In this document: in pieces, positions 8,050-10,197 of the stretch
How the letters are laid out: each line of letters opens with the position of its first letter
How positions within the stretch are numbered: the first letter of the stretch is position 1
Source: Paenibacillus sp. UBA6285
Lineage (GTDB): Bacteria > Bacillota > Bacilli > Paenibacillales > Paenibacillaceae
Assembly: GCA_002438345.1 (NCBI GenBank)
Contig: DJUJ01000017.1
Coordinates: 69,729-79,925 of the forward strand
DNA length: 10,197 bases
Reading direction: 5' to 3'
Notes under the pieces: generated by a model
The model's database searches: none
Told to the model about the DNA's origin: nothing
Seen by the model: only the letters and a program-made list of their open reading frames with translations
Program-made: the position numbers and the translations under genes

Positions 8050-8467
8050 ATGACAACAGCTCACCACTATGAATGTATTGAACGTTTACCAACGACCGAG
8101 GAGCATTCCTCCTTATGGGAAGCCGTCGGTTGGGGGAACGTGAATACGGAAATGACCGCGGCCTCTCTGGCTCATTCGGTTTATGGTATGGTCGTAATAC
8201 ATGAAGACAAGGTTCGGTATGGGGCGGATCGTCGGAGATGGTCATATGTATTTCTACATTCAGGACGTAGCCGTTCTTCCCGAATTTCAGGGTCATGGAA
8301 TTGGTGATGCCATTATCAATCAGCTACTACAGTATATTCGATCTCATTGTTGTTCCAGCGCTTTCGTCGGACTTTTCGCATCACATGGCAATGATACCTT
8401 TTACGAACGATATGGCTTTAAGAATCACGCCCCCGGCATGACGGGCATGTTCAAGGTCATGGAGTAA
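8050..8467 (+). pseudogene. GNAT-family N-acetyltransferase split by a frameshift near 8212-8218
   Basis: Two overlapping frames give the two halves of one roughly 138-residue GNAT protein. Frame one from ATG 8050 encodes the N-terminal part to HEDKV (codon 55, 8212-8214), then drifts into unrelated sequence ending at TGA 8305-8307. From about 8216 the next frame reads GMGRIVGDGHMYFYIQDVAVLPEFQGHGIG, containing the acetyl-CoA-binding Q/RxxGxG/A element, and runs to TAA 8465-8467 through the family's FYERYGF motif. A loss of two bases after GTT (restoring for example Val-Val-Gly-Met-Gly) explains the break best; skipping C8215 would also restore frame but leave one residue short. The site is not a homopolymer run. 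The acceptor substrate is unknown. GGGTGA at 8038-8043 is the ribosome site. A true mutation and a sequence error cannot be told apart here. Confidence 0.85.
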
Positions 8468-8474
8468 ATACTCG

Positions 8475-8512
8475 AAAGATGCCCGGTCCATATGGTCCTT
8501 GGGCATCTTTTT
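8475..8512 (+). terminator. Intrinsic terminator after the GNAT gene
   Basis: AAAGATGCCC (8475-8484) pairs perfectly with GGGCATCTTT (8501-8510), with the self-complementary CCATATGG in the intervening loop, and is followed by a T-run at 8508-8512. It begins 7 bases after the GNAT stop codon. Confidence 0.85.
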
Positions 8513-8538
8513 CACTTCTATTTAGATCATGTTACAAT
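8511..8538 (+). promoter_or_regulatory. SigA-type promoter with extended -10, for the gene at 8566
   Basis: TTCACT (8511-8516, 4/6 to TTGACA) and TACAAT (8533-8538, 5/6 to TATAAT) are spaced 16 bases apart, with a TGT extended -10 at 8530-8532. The -35 hexamer overlaps the end of the preceding terminator's T-run. Predicted transcription would start near 8545, leaving a leader of about 20 bases before the TTG start. Confidence 0.6.
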
Positions 8539-8565
8539 ACAAATAAACAAAAGAAGGTGCCATTA

Positions 8566-9087
8566 TTGTTCCATCCTACTGTCTTCGATAATATAAAGAT
8601 TGCTTTTGAGAACCAAATCTACGACTACGATAATCTGGACGGAATTCTGGTAGTTACAGATCGTTCCGACCTTCTGAATATGGCATTGATGTCCAGAGAA
8701 TTCAGCCTTTCCTTCCAATTGACTGCTGGCAGGGACGTAACCGCCGAAGTCTTCCTCACTTCATCTGTGAAAGATCTTAGCAATGAAATATTGGAAGTGC
8801 CTAACACGGATCCCGGTTGCAATCTTTCGTTACGTTTTTATATGGAAATCGAAGATATCCCCGCTGAATGTCAGGCGATCGAGAGTATTCTCAAAGCGAT
8901 CTGGGGACCTGAATTCCAGCCCGTACAATCTTTAAGCTTCATTTATGGTCAAGAAGGCGAAACCTACAATAACTGCATTGAGCTGCGATTCAAAAGACAA
9001 ATCACTGAGGAGCAGATGGAGGATATTCCTAACCTGCTGAATCATCTTCTGCAAAGTGCAGAAGAACTGGAATCTTTCTCCGTTTAA
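8566..9087 (+). CDS. Hypothetical protein, 173 residues, TTG start
   Basis: I do not recognise a family. The start is chosen as TTG 8566 because GAAGGTG at 8553-8559 sits 6 bases upstream. The longer reading from ATG 8479 would begin inside the terminator hairpin of the previous gene and upstream of the promoter, so it is rejected. The protein is soluble-looking and acidic, with no signal peptide, membrane segment or cysteine cluster. It alternates hydrophobic strands and helices: ILVVTDRSDLLNMAL at 27-41, a strand-rich middle including LSLRFYMEIED at 87-97, then an IYGQEGETYNNCIELRF segment at 126-142 and a closing acidic helix. It has its own promoter, and a membrane protein gene begins 47 bases downstream. 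A lineage-restricted cytosolic protein is the most that can be said. Confidence 0.75.
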   Translation: MFHPTVFDNIKIAFENQIYDYDNLDGILVVTDRSDLLNMALMSREFSLSFQLTAGRDVTAEVFLTSSVKDLSNEILEVPNTDPGCNLSLRFYMEIEDIPAECQAIESILKAIWGPEFQPVQSLSFIYGQEGETYNNCIELRFKRQITEEQMEDIPNLLNHLLQSAEELESFSV

Positions 9088-9134
9088 TCCCTACCGCACA
9101 CCGTTCATACTTTGGAAAAAGAGGTGAGCAAGAT

Positions 9135-9530
9135 ATGAAATTCCTGCCTGCTGCCAAAAGTAACCGTTGGTTTATCTGGATGGCTGTTTATGGTGTTTTT
9201 CTATGGTTGCTTTTCATTTTGCACAGATTCGTTATGATGGCTCATACATTGGATGTCACACTCTTGCTGCGCTTCGCACTTTTTTCCATTGTCGTATCTG
9301 GTATCGTCAATGCCTTAGGGTGGCTCGGAGCTCGTCTGCTCTGGTTAATCACTACAACAGGAATAATTATCGGTTCGGTAATTATGCTAAGCTACACCTA
9401 TAGAGAGATGTCCGGTTGGGAGGATCTCGCGGGACCCCTAGCTTTTTTCTTTTTTACATGTGGCGGATTTGCACTCGGTTTATTGACGGAAGGAATTCGT
9501 CTGCTGGTTAAGCAGTGGCCGAAAGCTTGA
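9135..9530 (+). CDS. Small integral membrane protein of unknown function, four predicted helices
   Basis: 131 residues with hydrophobic segments at about 12-30, 42-63, 67-86 and 98-118, joined by short polar loops (for example SYTYREMSGWEDL before the last helix), and a short basic C-terminus (RLLVKQWPKA). No signal peptide cleavage site or catalytic motif is visible, and I do not recognise a family. The start is ATG 9135, preceded by a near-perfect GAGGTGAG at 9121-9128. The TetR-type regulator's TTG start is 20 bases beyond this gene's TGA, so the two are probably cotranslated from one message. A membrane protein paired with a TetR regulator raises the possibility that the pair responds to a membrane or small-molecule signal, but that is inference only. 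Confidence 0.85.
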   Translation: MKFLPAAKSNRWFIWMAVYGVFLWLLFILHRFVMMAHTLDVTLLLRFALFSIVVSGIVNALGWLGARLLWLITTTGIIIGSVIMLSYTYREMSGWEDLAGPLAFFFFTCGGFALGLLTEGIRLLVKQWPKA

Positions 9531-9550
9531 ATGGAGGAGATGATAGATCG

Positions 9551-10120
9551 TTGTCCAATTCTTTTCTCACCAAAAATGCATTGTCCCATTCGTTAAAAGA
9601 ACTAATGGAACATACGTCGCTCAATAAAATTACGGTCAAACAGCTCGTGGACCATTGCGGACTAAATAGACAAACCTTCTATTATCATTTTCAAGATATA
9701 TTTGATTTACTGGGTTGGATCTATAAGACTGAGGCTGTAGAAAGCATCGCCCAGTATCGTAGCTATAGTACATGGACGGACGGTTTTTATAGAATCTTCT
9801 GCTACATCGAACGGAATAAAACTTTTTGTTGCAACACCTTGAACTCACTGGGCAGGAATCATCTGGATGCGTATCTATACGAAGTGACGAATGATCTCAT
9901 TATGGGTGTCATAAACGAACTGTCCAACGAGATGGAGGTTAGTCAAGAAGATAAGCACTTAATTGCTAATTTCTATACGCTAGCCTTCACAGGCCTTGTT
10001 ATTCAGTGGATGAGAGATGGGATGAAGGAGCATCCGGATCACATTATTGAGAAGCTAAGTGTACTCATTGAGGGGAATATTCTAAAAGCCTTGCACAAAT
10101 ATGAGAACAAGCCGTTGTAA
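9551..10120 (+). CDS. TetR/AcrR-family regulator, DhaS-like (TetR_C_8 type C-terminal domain), TTG start
   Basis: DNA-binding transcription regulator of 189 residues. The N-terminal SNSFLTKNALSHSLKELMEHTSLNKITVKQLVDHCGLNRQTFYYHF region has the TetR helix-turn-helix at about residues 27-47, with the conserved RQTFYYHF recognition end. The C-terminal ligand domain resembles that of DhaS, the dihydroxyacetone kinase activator, and its many relatives (FYTLAFTGLVIQWMRDGM at 141-158). No dhaK or dhaL is in view, so the DhaS label describes the subfamily and not the role. The start is taken as TTG 9551, because GGAGGAG lies at 9533-9539 and homologues begin with a similar short lead. The longer in-frame GTG at 9515 overlaps the preceding gene and would add 12 residues with no ribosome site in front. 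A palindrome just downstream is a candidate operator. Confidence 0.88.
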   Translation: MSNSFLTKNALSHSLKELMEHTSLNKITVKQLVDHCGLNRQTFYYHFQDIFDLLGWIYKTEAVESIAQYRSYSTWTDGFYRIFCYIERNKTFCCNTLNSLGRNHLDAYLYEVTNDLIMGVINELSNEMEVSQEDKHLIANFYTLAFTGLVIQWMRDGMKEHPDHIIEKLSVLIEGNILKALHKYENKPL

Positions 10121-10143
10121 CCTTTGGGTTCAGCGGTTTTTTT
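10109..10143 (+). terminator. Intrinsic terminator overlapping the end of the TetR-type gene
   Basis: AAGCCGTTG-T-AACC (10109-10122, one bulged T) pairs with GGTTCAGCGGTTT (10127-10139) around the 4-base loop TTTG, with two G-T wobbles, and runs into seven Ts at 10137-10143. The stop codon TAA lies inside the left arm. Confidence 0.75.
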
Positions 10144-10159
10144 GTCTAAAAACTAGACA
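10143..10159. promoter_or_regulatory. 17-base palindrome, candidate TetR-type operator
   Basis: TGTCTA-AAAAC-TAGACA has perfect 6-bp arms around a 5-base centre. It starts 22 bases past the stop of a TetR-family gene, immediately after the terminator T-run, and just before a possible promoter (TGGACC 10162-10167, 17 bases, TACACT 10185-10190, each 4/6 to consensus). Size and symmetry suit a TetR dimer. There is no T-run after it, so it is not a second terminator. The controlled gene would lie beyond the window. Confidence 0.5.
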
Positions 10160-10161
10160 CA

Positions 10162-10190
10162 TGGACCGTAATGACTAAAATCCATACACT
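10162..10190 (+). promoter_or_regulatory. Weak candidate promoter for a gene beyond the window
   Basis: TGGACC (10162-10167) and TACACT (10185-10190) lie 17 bases apart, each matching the SigA consensus at four of six positions. The placement after a terminator and beside the palindrome supports it; the hexamers alone do not. Confidence 0.3.
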
Positions 10191-10197
10191 CTAAAAG

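Noticed and set aside
8048..8296. 82-codon - strand open frame across the GNAT gene
   Set aside because: The opposite strand carries recognisable GNAT sequence through this region in two frames; the antisense frame has no ribosome site or family likeness.
8479..8565. ATG 8479 as the start of the hypothetical gene, giving 202 residues
   Set aside because: It lies inside a terminator hairpin and upstream of the promoter, with no ribosome site; TTG 8566 has good spacing from GAAGGTG.

Overview
The window looks like ordinary chromosome from a low-to-moderate GC member of the Bacillales, most likely Paenibacillus or a close relative. The evidence is strong AGGAGG-type ribosome binding sites, TTG starts, the adjacent ytqA-ytqB (mnmL-mnmM) pair, RecQ and RluA-family enzymes of Firmicutes type, and a DhaS-like TetR regulator. 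The genus is an inference from protein style, because no database search was possible. Genes cover nearly the whole window. No gene-free stretch exceeds about 160 bases, and I see no rRNA, tRNA, CRISPR array, insertion sequence or phage gene.

Layout. From 1 to about 2934 on the + strand lie the 3' end of a YtqA/MnmL-type radical SAM gene, a YtqB/MnmM-type methyltransferase gene broken by an in-frame TGA, a class I mannose-6-phosphate isomerase (manA) and an alpha/beta hydrolase. A perfect 19-bp hairpin at 2947-2991 ends this block and also faces the convergent operon. From 6808 down to 3041 on the - strand lie recQ, broken by another in-frame TGA, and 15 bases after it a 635-residue radical SAM protein with an N-terminal B12-binding-like domain. 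From 6967 to the end on the + strand lie an RluA-family pseudouridine synthase, a GNAT acetyltransferase broken by a frameshift, a terminator, an unrecognised 173-residue protein with its own promoter, a small four-helix membrane protein, and a TetR/DhaS-like regulator. The last is followed by a terminator and a 17-base palindrome that could be its operator.

How the genes relate. MnmL and MnmM act in succession on the wobble uridine of tRNA, and the RluA-family enzyme modifies rRNA or tRNA, so RNA modification recurs here. The rest is housekeeping or of unknown role. I found no convincing new multi-gene system.

The most notable observation is that three otherwise well-conserved genes (mnmM, recQ and the GNAT gene) each carry a single lesion, while the reading frames on both sides remain intact. 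That means very recent inactivation, sequence or assembly error, or, much less likely, recoding. Reads or a second assembly would decide it.
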